From the NCBI GenBank assembly GCA_002633005.1, contig NMRA01000011.1, positions 382,134 to 444,133 on the forward strand: a DNA stretch of 62,000 bases. Direction: 5' to 3'. The DNA is from Phoronis australis (Eukaryota > Phoronida > Phoronidae). Under the pieces are notes generated by a model. The model ran no database searches. It saw only the letters and a program-made list of their open reading frames with translations, and was not told the origin of the DNA. Position 1 is the stretch's first letter, and every line of letters starts with the position of its first letter. The translations under genes were made by a program, and so were the position numbers. Positions 1-13,210 of this stretch are shown in pieces.

Positions 1-3000
1 ACTACCAACCGCCGTGGAGTATTTGTTACTGTTTCTTTGAAGGGAGATATTGTTGGGCAGTTTCTAAGATACGTTTTCTTGCCGCCCTCAAAATGAGCGC
101 TGCACACTTTATGCTACGAAGTCGGAAAGAATTCACGAAGTCGGCCTTTGCTACCAGCTCTACCGATGTCTCTGACCCATGTTTAACGCAGTTCTTGATC
201 CTTGGGAAACAGGTAGTAACTAATTTTTTTATTTCGCTAACTGGTATTATAGCATGCCAGGCACACAACACGTATAACCTCCCCGTAGCCCGTTCGCCCG
301 CACGGTTGCCAACATACTTGTTTACTGAAGTTTACCATTGTAACCACAATGCAACATTCTGACCCATTTCCAATATGGCGGCGTTGCAACTCCGCTATTA
401 AGCGGTCGGGCTATCGGTGCTAACGAAAACGTCAGCGTTAGACGAGCTTTCCGCGAAGGAGTCATTCCGCTTGCAGTTAGTATGTTTCATCATCACCCGA
501 GTCACTTCAAGCGAAAAGTGATATCGAAACAAGTTCCCCGTCTGACATAAATAAATTGGTTATTGATACGATATACAAAGGCTTCGTACCCCTGCGCACG
601 TGTGCCCTCGGAGGTAGGCACTCTGGCTACAAGCGTGCCCGCCAAAACACCAACAAAGCAGCGGCAAAAGTGGCACTTGTAACCTCTCACATAACTGGTC
701 GTTTTGCTACTTGACGAAACATGTTTAAAGACATAGTTTCACACCAAAACTACTGTTTTTCAACACAAAGAATAGCACCGTGTGAATATGGTTGCACAGG
801 GCAGTTCTTGTCCGCACAGCTTGGATGAAAAACCCAGCTGTAATTCGTGATGTTAGACCAGGCAGACAGCTATGTATTGCAAATGGCTGTATAGGCAGTC
901 AACCCTTCAAAACTTTGCTTGCTTCATGTGATAATTCCTTTCAACTCCATTTGCTGGCATAACTAAATTGTTTTTTGCCAACGAGATGTAAAGACCAGTG
1001 TATCACAAGATAATAAAGCCTAATACAAAATATTACAGTTTTAATTTTTTCATTTTCAGCAGTGAGTAGGAAGGATGTCACCTTTTAATTTAACCACATA
1101 TATTTTAATTGAAATTTGAGTGGAGGTGGCAATCTCAATGACAGAATTACCAGATTACTTGAAATGGAAGTCTTCTGAACTTGGTTTTTAAATTCATGTG
1201 TTAATCTATTGAAATAATAATAAATCCAAGCCATCAAGAAATATTACCTGAAGATGCCAGCCGTGAACATATTATTTCAGGCGTTCAGTATGGCAAGCTA
1301 ATTCTATCATGCTTTGGTCACAGAGTCATAGAAATGAAAGAACAAATCAGAGTACGATTATGATTTAATCCACAGTTCAAATTAAAATCAAATGCTTTCA
1401 GTCGGAATTATATATTTGGTTTCAGTCTACAGTGACAGACTTCCAAGGTGATTGAAGGTTACATCTACTGTACATAAGTTAAAATGAAATAATCTCAGCA
1501 CAGTAAATTTGATATGTAAGCCAAAATGTTCTAATCTTTTACCAAAATAAGTAACCTGGAATGCACAATACTTTAGAACATTTAAGCATTGCAAACGTTA
1601 TCAAACAACACGACAAATTTACATGATATGAAAGTGGATATGCCTAACCATGGCGACCAGGTGTTCCTTACACTAGAATTCGGCGAGCATGATTTGAAAA
1701 AATAAGAAATTGCCTGGAAAAAGGATTGGAGGCTGGAAGCTTCACAATCCAACATAGGCTATTACTCTAATGAAGAGTCTTTACATCTTGTTGCCTTGAT
1801 AACTTGAATTAAGAAAGCAACAAGTTACAACGCATGTATTAAAAGAACGATTCATACGTAAAATTTAGAAAATATAAATTATGTTGTGTCACTGTGACAC
1901 GTAATCAAACCTTGAAGGGCAATTGACTTTCAAAGAAAAAACGATATCAAAACCTTTTCAACTATTTCTAAGCTCAGTGTATGGTCAACTGAATGGGATA
2001 TTAACACTACAATAATTAGAATATTCCTCATATTTTTTGCACAAAAACATAAACATAAACATTGTGCAAAGTTGCTTTTTATAGCAGCTTTCATCAAAAT
2101 TTACCAAAGTTAAATCTTCACCAAGTACAAAATAGCCAATTGAACATGCCTTTCAGTTCACCGTAAGTCGTCATGTTGTTGGTACTGCCGGAAATGAGAC
2201 GAAGTCCAACGGGAATTGTGAGCACTTTTATCACTCAATAAGTAACATCTCCGTGGCTGAAATCAAGTGAGAACATGACTATCCCATTCGACGGTATTCT
2301 CCTTTTTTTAGCGTCACGTGATTTGATGCATTATGCGCAGATCGACTTGAAACACCTTCGACTGTTTGAGACTAAGAAATTATCCAAATTGTTCTGGAAG
2401 TATCTGCTCTTGTGCGAACTTGAGTCACAAGGAAACCTGGAGTACCGGTTGACCGTATGTCGGACTGAAGTGTGCACACGATCGTTCACCTCCGACTGGA
2501 GGGGAAATTTGAGACTCATAAAATGCCGGAGGTGACCAAAAGCAGTATACACGGAGTGTGACCTGACAAAAAGAGCTGTCGTTACGACATCAACATAGTA
2601 TTAAACGGAAACAACAACAATTATATTGTTGACAACAACAATTATATTGTTGTTGTGATCACTAGGTGATGGGAGGGCCAGTCGTCTTCACTTGACGTCA
2701 ATTTTATGACGAATTACGAGTCAAATGAGTTTGGAATCGCTTAGTCGTTCCCACTAGAAACTAGTTTAGGTAAGTTGAAACTTATAAGAAACAAAGCGCT
2801 GTTGTTCTAGAAAAACAATTACGAATATTTATTGTCCATAGAAAACTTTAGAGTAGTGCTCATTGCAGTGATCTTAATTGAATAATTTGTTGGGAGCATT
2901 TTGCTTTTAGAGGATTTCACAAATCATTAACATTCCAATCTGGTAGACAATCCAATTCGTTTCCAGTCACTATCTACTTGTTTTGTACGAAGCAAAACTG

Positions 3001-4542
3001 AGCGTTGTCGTGAATAATCGGCGCCACTCAAAAGCAGCCTGATTATCAAAATGTGCATGCCAAGCTCGTGAAACGAAATTCCACAAATAAACTATTAGCA
3101 TAAGGAAATACTCCCAACTGGCAAACACACACTTTCGAGCAAAACGTTAACTTTAATTTCATGAGTGCCCATAAACATTTACCGTCCGTGCCAGAAAATA
3201 CAAAAGCACTCTAAGAAGTTTTGGAATAAAATGATACATATAAAAACGGATAAATTAATAACCTTCGTGTAAACGCACAGTGCCACCTTGGGGCGTAACG
3301 TCACAAAATGAACAAATATACTGGTGGAGATAATAAAAAACAAAAAGTGATGGTTAGTCCGTAAATTCGTATCTACCAAGAATTCATCTGAGACATTTTA
3401 ATCTAATTTTACACGCGGGAAATGAAATGATCAATGGGCATTGCAGAAACTTAGCATTTACTTGTGAGTCCTATTCACGGTCACTCACCACTTTTCACAA
3501 AACGAGCGTCGAAAAATGTTTTTCTGCGTTCAATAGGTAGACCTGGTAGGTATCTGGGATAACGCTCATTTGATCACGTGAGATATAGTTTGCTTGGTTG
3601 AGTATCGGAGTTCATAATTTTCGGTTTAGGTAAAGAATCAAAGAGCATTGTCTCATTTTAAGTAACGTTGCATTGTTTATTTTACATCAAATCTATAGCT
3701 AGTCTAATTTTATATTGTTCGCTTTGATCAGCATAATTCAAAGCGTTCGTAAGTTATTTACATGTATATTGTCCGTCTTAATGTGCTTGGGTGTTTATTT
3801 AAAGAGTTATGGAACGCAAAAGCTCATAAAAAATATCTTAAACAATTACTGACGAAAATACCATCTCGCAACTTCTAGAACAGAGTAATTTACTCTCCCC
3901 TGTGGGGAAATTTCCAAAAAAATCACCCACTTATGATAAATACGCGCATGCGCTCACGGTCAGTTCCTTAAAGCCGCTTGATGTCAAAGGTTACGTTTTC
4001 CATATTAGGGAAATGAGCTATGTCTATGTCTATGTCTTGCCATACCAAATATGGAGGCGCGCTTTGCCTTGCGGGAGAAGAATCGGGGAAGTGGCAAGCA
4101 TTTGACAAATATTTTTTCTTTTTGAAATTTGGAAATAAACAAAAAATTCATTGATATCAACAGAAATTAAAAATCTTTACAAAAAACCCTGAAAATACCC
4201 GGTGAGCAGGTTGAATTCTGTTTCATTGGCAGAGAACCACTTTCAATGTTGCAATTTATTTTGCTTATCGCGTTCCAGGCCTCTTTAAGGTTCAATAAAT
4301 AAACGTGCACCACCTGTCAAATACCAACTTTTCATTTCGGCCACTTACTGTTATAAAGTCTGTCTCATCTTGTTCCTTATTGAGCTTAGAAATGATTTCT
4401 AGGTTTAATAGTTCGTCATTGATTTAAACCTGGGCCTGGGAAGTGATGAAACTCCCGAGTAAAGGCATTAGGAACGTCACAAGAATTCCAGCTGAGGTGG
4501 TGTCATAACCAATTCATAGGGATAAAACGGGGGGGGGGGGGG

Positions 4543-4543
4543 N
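4543..4543. other. Single-N assembly join at a poly-G run
   Basis: One undetermined base follows a long G run and precedes the 3' half of a MITE. The missing 5' half of that MITE and the G run suggest a contig join or a homopolymer that could not be read through. Confidence 0.8.
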
Positions 4544-4605
4544 AAATCCTGGATAATACCCTGCCCTGCCCCCCCCCCCAACTCAAAATCCTGGATCCGC
4601 CCCTG
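4544..4605 (+). mobile_element. MITE fragment, CAGTGGCGG family (3' half)
   Basis: The sequence carries the family's right half: 'aaatcctggataata', a C-rich run, 'aactcaaaatcctggatcc' and the terminal GGATCCGCCCCTG. The left half is absent or lost at the N. Other copies are at 14699, 17997, 40246 and 40484. Confidence 0.7.
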
Positions 4606-6362
4606 GTTTTCATGACTTACAACTGTACGTACGCGTACGTTTTCCTCCGATTACGTCATTCTGGAACCCAAATTGTAATTTCAGTTCAAACATGGAATCT
4701 TAGGGCTTTTAAAGAATAGGTATGTTTGTAAAGAAAGTTAATTTTTAACACCGAAACATTTTATAGCTAGTCTACACTCGTATTTACCAGGAGATTGTCA
4801 TTAAGGTGTACGCGTTCAATATTTTTTCGCCCACATCATGATCGTCAACAAAAAGCAAATTAAGTAAAATGATTAATATTATTAGCCAGTATTACACATG
4901 CATCTCTCTCAAAACAAAATCCATAAACCCCCAGATTATTTTTCGCAGACGGCTTTTCAATCTACATATGTAATATCAAACTGGTGACGATTGAAGGAAG
5001 ATGCGTTCACCACGAGTATGTTGAACTCGCCAATGAGCTGCTGGAGTCGCATTCGCGCACATTCAATAATTAATTTTTGTCCTAATGAATGTTTATACGT
5101 GAATTGTCGAATGAAATTCATATCACAAAGAAACAATCCATCATAAGACGCAGTGGTGTTATCCACATGATGCTTGACTGTTCCTGGTTGCAATTAATTT
5201 AGCAATACTTTCCAGTTTGCCGCCTTGTTGTAATGATGTTTATATTAAGAAGTTAATTTTACCATTTGCATACCATTTGTGAGATGACTTACCAATGAAT
5301 TTGTGCTGGAGAATTAACAAGAATTACGCCGTTCTGGGCCTGCCAGTTCGGAGAAACAATTGTAAAAGTCTCCGTTTCTTGAAAAAAAAAATCATTCTCG
5401 GTCGTGTTTAGAATGTACATGCAGATTTGATGACGTTTTGTTTGCTACTTCTCTATACGTAGAGGATAATCTATTGTATCTTTTAGTAGATGATGTCGAT
5501 TCGTGAAGAAGGAAATCTTGTTGCCTAATGTCTAACTTACTGTGTGGCTGCGCTCCGGTGCAGTCATTAACATTTGACGAAATCGTTTCAACCTTATGCG
5601 CTCGTCTCTAAATCTCTTATGTTAGGAAATTAAGTGCTGGCTAAGGAGAAGTTAATGCAAATAGGTTAAATAAGTAGATTATTGGGTGAAATTTGAAATA
5701 CTTTCTTCTCCTGAAGCTTTGCACCCTCTCAGCAAGCAACGTGAATCCCGCGGGAACTCCCGTCATTTTGACGGAGGGTGAGTGCGCAACTAGCAAATGA
5801 CGGTACTGCCATTTTATACCGTCGACAATGCAAAATGACCCATCAGTGTATCCATTTTCTACGCAATGGTCACCATTTCGAAAAGTTTTGTGTCCGTAAC
5901 ATAAAAATTTTGTATTTTACAACAATTACTTTTATTTCAATTAACCTAACAAAGCATATAACTCTGACTGAATCTCAAAGTTGAACTTTTCCTAGAAGGA
6001 ATGCAAACGCGGGTGTAGGCGGGTTTGGAGGACGGGGGGTGGGGCAAAAATATAAAACGGTATCGGCATGCCGTTTTAGGGGTTCTTCAGATGATTTCCT
6101 TTCACACGTATGAGAGCGACATCTCGTGTACACCTCCTGTATGAGTCTATTCCCGATCTTCACCGAACAACTAGAACGAGCTCTTGACAGATTTCATTGG
6201 TCGAGCTGAAAACCACTAAAGTAACACTTGCCCGTAGCCTCCCCCTACGCTGAACATGCCCGTGCGCCAGCGGTAACAGAAGCAAAATCATTACTTTTAA
6301 AAATAAATGTCAATAAAATTTCAATTTAAAAAATGTTTGATCATTATCTGATTTATTTCCAG

Positions 6363-6462
6363 AGTGGGTGTTCGGCCAGGCCATGTGTAAAGTTGTTCCA
6401 TTCCTTCAGGGAACGTTTGTTAGCGCTTCTGTCAACACTCTAGCTGTCATAGCCTTCGACAG
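6363..6462 (+). CDS. Receptor exon: end of TM2 loop and TM3
   Basis: Acceptor tttccag precedes 6363 (a second AG allows 6365). The frame reads W-V-F-G-Q to F-D and ends in AG before donor gtaagact. Length 100 nt, leaving phase 2. The Cys of MCK is the conserved TM3 disulphide cysteine. Confidence 0.85.
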
Positions 6463-8593
6463 GTAAGACTCGCCAACAAGTTCACAAAAGGAGATCGTTG
6501 GCGCGTTCGTTGACATGCTGAGACATTCATTGCTGTGGTCTCGTGTTTCGCTCGTAATGCATGGCGATACCTCGCGAAGACTTCTTTCGCGAGTGTCTCG
6601 TATCTAAGGAACGCCGCCCAGGAACATGGGCGTCTTAGCACTGAAAAAAGTGGGGCTCTAGCCCTCCCAGGGAATTAAACGTCCACAATTCAAATTCCCC
6701 TTATATTAAAAGTCTAACGGTTGGTTTTGTATGAATAACGCCCATCGCTACTCTTGCGTTATAGCACCAAGTAGGCATATGCGCGTTGCAGCAACCCCTT
6801 CTGAACAAAGACGGTGCCTGATCTTAATTTGGGGTTGACAAAAACCACAAATTTCACTTTGAACCCCTCTTGCAAAATCCTGGGTCACGTTTCCGTTATT
6901 GTTTCCATCTATTATAATCTGTTGGACTAGCCGCTACGTGGCCACTCTTTTGAAATGCTCGGGAGAGGCCTGTTTCTATATCACTCCAGAATGTCGCCAT
7001 ATAGAAACTAAATGCTTCAAGTCCCGTTCTTGGGAATTAGATTTCACTGCGAAAACACTTTAGGTGCATGGGTGTGAGAATTTCCTCGACATCAAGCCAT
7101 TACGAAGACGAAACTATTCGGTCATCACAGCCATCATCAGGCGGAGACGGTCAATAGCTCATAAAACAAAAGCACTTTCATTGGCCAATCACGACCAGAA
7201 GCCAATTTGTACAGATAACCTCTGACTTAAGTGGGGAAGAAATTGACCGTATGATTGGTCTCCGTTTTCGTAAGAAGTCTACATATTGGATTTTTTCGTA
7301 ATTATAAAGTCAGATAAAGGTGTTGATTAAATACTAAAGGTACGCTTTATGAAGACTCCCTGTGGTTTACATGTTTCTGGTGGAGGCTTTTCTATGTTTT
7401 CAAAACTGCAGACGACATTTCGTATTAATGCACGGCTTATTTCAGACGACATTGTTGAAGCATTACATTGTTTCACTTGAATAATGAAAGTCTTAAAGTT
7501 TACCGTTCCATTCCTGTGATCAATTAACAGCACAATGACTGAGGAATAATAACGCCTCTATAATCAAAGAAACGTTACAATATTGAATATGCAGGCCTGG
7601 CATTGATAACAATGTTGTTCAACTTAAAATGGGGAAGACTTCTTTGACCGGCCACGCATAAGCTTCAATGGGATTACATTTTGTATGAGAGACATGTTTT
7701 CTTTGAAATGGTCCAGGGTGTACTCGTTTGTCTTGTCAACCTTACAGAGATATATCCACGTCATTGTAATCTAGTTTTTTGACGTTGTTTTCTTTTTCAG
7801 GTATTTGGCCATTTGTCATCGTTACAAATGCAGCAAGAAGATGGCTTTGGTCATCATCCCGCTAATATGGCTGATTTCCGGTTCAGTCACGATACCGTGG
7901 TTGATAACGTACCGTCTAGAGGTTTGGGGGAATAACACTATCGCACATTGTGTTGAGGAAGGCTGGGCGAACCAGACAGATAAAAAGGCCTATCTCATTG
8001 GCGGAACATTCCTGGTCTGTTATCTTGTCCCTCTTGTATGCGTAACTGTCAGTTATACTCTGATAGGAATAAAGATTTGTCGTCGTAAAGCTATTGGAGA
8101 ACAAAACTCGGCCACAGTTATTCAACAGTCGAAGGCAAAAGTTTTAAAGATGTTAATTACAATCGTTGCACTCTTTGCGTTGCTATGGTTACCTCTTTAT
8201 ATCGTCATGATTTTGTACGACTTTATGGAATGGGATTCTTCTAATACAGCATTCCAAGAAGCTGTGTACGAAGTTTACCCGTTCGCCACGTTGTTCGCTA
8301 CCATGAGCTGTTGTGTTAATCCAATTGTTTATTGTGCACTCAGTAAAAACTACAGAGACGCATTCAAAATGCTACTAACGTGTCAAGTGAAGCTGAATAA
8401 CAACACGTCTAACAGATCACGTGATGGTTACCAAGGCACGAGCAGTCTTAATTCCAAACGACAAGAACAGAAGAAAAAACTATTGCAAGGTGTCGGAGGA
8501 AATTCGTTTGACAGTTGTCGAGGTACGTCCATAACTCGAGTCACCATCCGAAGTGACTCCTCCAGTTCCGACCACGCCGTTGCACTCGTGTAA
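6363..8593 (+). CDS. Neuropeptide FF/QRFP-like G-protein-coupled receptor, 3' part of gene
   Basis: Class A (rhodopsin-like) receptor at the plasma membrane, presumably for an amidated peptide. Two exons join in frame (6363..6462 and 7801..8593). Exon one gives WVFGQAMCK, with the TM3 cysteine, then TM3 ending TLAVIAFD; the Arg of DRY is split AG|G across the intron, giving DRYLAICHRY. The last exon holds TM4 (IIPLIWLISG), ECL2 with the disulphide Cys in CVEEGW, TM5, a short basic third loop, TM6 with FALLWLPLY (Leu replaces Cys in CWxP), TM7 with NPIVY, and a Ser-rich tail of about 85 residues. ECL2 C-x-E-x-W, WLPL and YPFA resemble NPFF receptors best; QRFP, orexin, SIFamide or trissin receptor relatives are alternatives. 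N-terminus, TM1 and TM2 are missing from view. Confidence 0.85.
7801..8593 (+). CDS. Receptor last exon: DRY motif to stop
   Basis: Acceptor tctttttcag ends at 7800; the first G completes the Arg codon. The open frame runs to TAA at 8591-8593. It contains TM4-TM7 and the cytoplasmic tail, which ends in a serine cluster and HAVALV. Confidence 0.9.
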
Positions 8594-8633
8594 TCACGTG
8601 TGTCTATTACTGTACAGGTGCAATCGGTGACTA

Positions 8634-9370
8634 CCTGAAAGGCAGCATGTATCAATGTTAGGACAAGCATGACATATGTCTTGACGTCATCCTTACTCCT
8701 GCTACAGGCTTGTGTATGACACCTAACTGTTTTAGTTTACATTTTGCTCGTAAGTAAAAGTGTGAACATGTTGCCAATGCTATTACATCTCCGCAGGATT
8801 CCTACAATGATGTTTCTTGCCAATTCTGCACTTCGTCGTTTGGCACTTTTACAATTATGACACCCAACTGAAATTTCCAGTTGCTTCTTACAAAAAAACT
8901 TCTGTAGGGAGATAATGAACTAGAATACATTTCATTTTGCATCTGAATAGGATTGTGTTTTGCAAGAAACGTGCTGAGCCATGAACCGTGGAGCTTTGAA
9001 AATTTGTGCGGATAACGTTAGTGAACTTTCAACATCTTTGCACTTTAATGATTATGCTTTGCGCAGGAAGCAAGTTTGAGAGGTTTACTCTAAGTTAAAC
9101 AGAAGTTTTTTATTAAGTTTTTCAAATTCCTTTTTAGCAATATATTTGTCTTTTGTTAGCGTGACGTCGTAGTGATGTTGCTCAAACGGAAGTCTGTCTG
9201 TTTTGAGATTTGTGCAATATCACTTCTTGCTGTTGTTGCTACTTTATTAGATATTAAGCTGTTGCATACGATCAACGTGGGTGTCGACTTAAAATCGTAA
9301 GGTAGCCTTTCAGCTCACGAAAAATCTGCTTGGTCTTTGCACTGGCAGAAGAATCTGTTCTAAAATATAC
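8634..9370 (+). repeat. Tandem near-identical duplicate, copy 1 (receptor 3' flank)
   Basis: Starts cctgaaaggcagcatg and ends ctgttctaaaatatac. It is followed by one N and then the same ~737 bp again with scattered single-base differences. Copy 1 starts 40 bp after the receptor stop, so it would be 3' UTR or flank. Confidence 0.95.
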
Positions 9371-9371
9371 N
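9371..9371. other. Single-N assembly join between duplicate copies
   Basis: One N sits exactly at the junction of the two direct copies, which points to a contig overlap or haplotype join rather than a biological duplication. Confidence 0.85.
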
Positions 9372-10109
9372 CCTGAAAGGCAGCATGTATCAATGTTAGG
9401 ACAAGCATGACACATGACTTGACGTCATCCTTCCTCCTGCTACAGGCTTGTGTATGACACCTAACTGTTTTAGTTTGCATTTTGCCCGTAAGTAAAAGTG
9501 TAAACATGTTGCCAATGCTATTACAACTCCGCAGGATTTCTACAATGATGTTTCTTGCCAATTCTGCACTTCGTCGTTTGGCACTTTTACAGTTATGACA
9601 CCCAACTGAAATTTCCAGTTGCTTCTTACAAAAAAAAATTCCATACGGAGATAATGAACTAGAATACATTTCATTTTGCATCTGAATAGGATTGTGTTTT
9701 GCAAGAAACGTGCTGAGCCATGAACCGTGGAGATTTGAAAATTTGTGCGGATAACGTTAGTGAACTTTCAACATCTTTGCACTTTAATGATTATGCTTTG
9801 CGCAGGAAGCAAGTTTGAGAGGTTTACTCTAAGTTAAACAGAAGTTTTTTATTAAGTTTTTCAAATTCCTTTTTAGCAATATATGTGTCTTTTGTTAGCG
9901 TGACGTCGTAGTGATGTTGCTCAAACGGAAGTCTGTCTGTTTTGGGATTTGTGCAATATCACTTCTTGCTGTTGTTGCTACTTTATTAGATATTAAGCTG
10001 TTGCATACGATCAACGTGGGTGTCGACTTAAAATCGTAAGGTAGCCTTTCAGCTCACGAAAAATCTGCTTGGTCTTTGCACTGGCAGAAGAATCTGTTCT
10101 AAAATATAC
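9372..10109 (+). repeat. Tandem near-identical duplicate, copy 2
   Basis: Same start and end as copy 1 and the same order throughout; differences look like allelic SNPs and a small A-run length change. Sequence after 10109 is unique. Confidence 0.95.
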
Positions 10110-12479
10110 AAACACCCCTTACTTCAGATCAATTTCTCAAATTCCTTCCCTGTCGTCATGCTGCGCATGGAGCGTCCAGAAACGCTGTCTTTTACGAGTG
10201 GAAATTGAGTTATATCACATAATCCCAATGAAATACGCGATATTTCGAGGCGCGGACACTCGAATGTTCTGGCCTAACTCACAAAATACTCGCCTACGAC
10301 CACAGCAGAGACTAGTCAGCTCCAATCTATTGTGGCTCATAGCTGGTCTTAGAAATTGCGTCTAGCAACTTAGCAACGAAGGCAGGTACTCCCAACAATT
10401 ACAAGAACACAGATCGGTTCCTCATCGCAACAATCCTCATATACTTTTGATTCCTTGTTGATATCCGCTGGGTGACCACGACACATTTATAATTTCACTG
10501 CCCGAGTATCAATTCACTTGACTTTACGAATGAAGAAGTCAATGCAGTCATTAACTTGACTGTGTTTTCGATTAGCTCGAAGCCGGCGTCCATCTTGGGG
10601 CTTGAACGAAGCTAGCAAAAAAATAGCTTTACTGAACAAATCTCAAGAACATTAAATTGCGCTTTCTTAGATCGTGGGGAGGCGTGTGAGAAAATGCTAG
10701 CATTTTGTTGGAGAACACGTACGGGGAAATGGATTATTAGAAGGGATAGTTATTGTGCTGTACAGTATTGACTAAATGTACTTGACTGTTCTTGCCTCTT
10801 ACGTACGTTAGTTTCATAATTGTTAGCTGTGTGTCTTAGGTTGATCTATATTAAGAACTGTATATTTTCATTTTCAGTCAACAATCATGGCAGACGAAAT
10901 GGCTTCAACGTGTAGGTGTTAGTGTTGTCAACCATTTTTATTCTTTCGTCTTCATTCGGTTAGCCGGGAATATTAGTATCACTGCACTTATAATTTATAA
11001 TGAGCTTTTTAAGAATAAAGCGCGGGAAATGCCAGTTAGTAAATATTTGATTAATTTCTTGATCCATACACGTCACTAGTGAGTTAGCGTTTTTTGCATG
11101 AAAATCCACTGTTATTAAAAACTGACGTTGACACTAACAGGAAAAGGAAATGGTGCATTTCTAGGTTCCATTAGACGCTTTGAGACACATACGATTGCTT
11201 AGAATTGCGATAACAAATTTACGGAGAGTTGGTGAAACGGTTAAATTTATAGCAGAAAACAACAGCGCAGCTATCTTGTTTGCGACTCTATGCTTCCTTT
11301 GTTACTAAATTCTCTACCCTGGAAATTGAATGAAATTGCATTATTCTGGCACAGTCTTGCCTTATTGGCTGTTTTACGTGAATACCTTTTTGGGCGAACC
11401 TGCTGCAAATTGGTGCTCATTTTTAGGCATGCTACCGTTTTGGATAAACATAAGATGTTAATGTTGAATGAAGATACTATTTCCTCTATTGTTATTAGTT
11501 TAGAAAACGGAATGAATTTTATAAGAGGAGCATCTCATGTATGTATTCGCGTTATTAAGTTTAACTTTCTGAATTCATAAAAATGAAGATGACGTGTCAC
11601 TAAACGTGATGGGCCATCACTGTTGGTGTGTCAAAAAAAATTTTAAATGAACTTAAACATTCTGTACTGAATCCTCAATGAATTTTCACCAAACTGGTTG
11701 TCGATAAAATTCGTCTTATGAGGTTAAAATAGACCTGAAAGAGTATCTTTAAACAAGTAGCCGATAGTGCGTGAGGTTAACATTCTCAGTTTAGAATGGT
11801 GACGTAATGTTCGTGTGATTGCATGTCCATCCTGCGTACCAATCGCAACACAGGGGTCTATTTGCGGAAGTGGCATTCTGAAATAAGCGGTGTACGGATA
11901 CAACGGCTTCTATACGAGCAAAAGTTTCAGCTAAAATGTTGCAAAGTACGAGAGATTTTCATTATAAACTCAATTATAGCCCACCTTGCGATTACAAGTC
12001 AGTTTCCAAATCAACGTAAATTTCGCACGGATGTGGCAACCATTGAGTAGAAGTTTCTTCGCCGCTTTTTCAGATATTGTTTTCGCAAATGGTATTGGAA
12101 TTCCCCGCGAATGTTAGCCCCAATGGTATTAATTCATCCGTTGTTTGTTTTTGTTTTGTTTTTTCCTAAGTCAGTGCACCGGCTCTACTCAGTGTAACCT
12201 AGCGGTTGTTGATTGTTATGTATAGCCGGTCTTATTTGTAATGAGTGAGTGTGACTTTGTATGCGTTCCGAGTAATCCTTCGAGAATCCAAAATAAACGA
12301 CCACGTTTCGTATGGCGGCAACGCAATCACTTACATCAGCCAGAGAAAAGAGTTTACGGTCTCATTTCCCACCAATCCTGACCGATTAGATCACAATCAA
12401 TATTAATACCAATTCCATTTCAAAAAGTTTTATGTGGCTGCTGGCAGTTTTTTTTTTGCACACAAAGTGCGTAAATGTT

Positions 12480-12545
12480 AAAAGCACTTGATACTAGTAT
12501 TCGAAATGTTTGAAAACATCTCAAATACTAGTGTCAAGTGCTTTT
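12480..12545. repeat. 31-bp-arm hairpin (inverted repeat, 4-nt loop)
   Basis: The left arm starts aaaagcacttgatactagta and the right arm ends tactagtgtcaagtgctttt. Arms pair over 31 bp with three mismatches around a tgaa loop. It could be a small foldback element or a microRNA-like precursor; the very tight loop argues for the former. Confidence 0.7.
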
Positions 12546-13204
12546 TGATTATGTACACTCTAGCACGCTCAATCGATCACACAGTTGTTTTCAGTATTTA
12601 CATTTCTTGCTAAGACGCGTGTTGTAACGATGGATCTGAGTGTGCGACATCACACTGTAGTTTTTAATGTCGTTCATCAAATTCTATAGCTGTTTTATCG
12701 TTAAGCTCACTGCAAACAAGACAGCGCTGACCATTTTATTACAAATTATTTTCTGTGATATTTCGTTGACGTGTATTTATTATAACATAAAGATAAATTA
12801 ATAAACGTGGCAATACAAGATCGTCTACTTTGTGTACACGCAACGCACCTAGCTGTGGTTTTACATAACACTTTTTAAAAACAGGAACGAGATTTGCGCG
12901 ACACCAATATTAAAGCAAAAGTTGATGCACAGGAAGAGTCAACAAACGGAAGACAATGAGTGGGACAGAAGTGGTGCCGTGCGGGGCTGAGTTCCAAAGA
13001 CACACGGAACTCGCGAGTCTTCTTGAGATAACACCGTGCATACTAAATTTCTCGGGGGTGACTTATTTGCAGTTCTATTAAATGTAATTTTCGCCTCAGT
13101 ACTATGTGTACGAGGACATGTCTGAAATTAATTTTTTCTTCGGGCTATACTACGGCCTACTCGGTTACCTTCGCTACAGGCTTGTCGCAGGTCTTCAAAT
13201 ATCT

Positions 13205-13210
13205 TTTATT
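13205..13210 (-). promoter_or_regulatory. Candidate poly(A) signal of the mucin gene
   Basis: TTTATT on the plus strand reads AATAAA on the minus strand, about 290 nt after the mucin stop codon. It is the first canonical signal I noticed downstream; no transcript evidence. Confidence 0.35.

Larger units (their letters stand above)
1..6362. other. 5' flank / possible receptor intron, no gene recognised
   Basis: I read both strands and found no exon that I can support. Open frames are short (under 90 codons) and lack family motifs. The receptor gene that starts its visible part at 6363 must have at least one more upstream exon (N-terminus, TM1, TM2); I looked for a TM1/TM2-like reading frame with a compatible donor here and did not find one, so it may lie before position 1. 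The only repeats I recognise are a poly-G run with an N at 4543 and a MITE fragment directly after it. Confidence 0.5.

Noticed and set aside
10873-10920. Possible first exon MADEMAST after a tttcag site
   Set aside because: Only eight codons with a poor donor and no partner exon on the plus strand.
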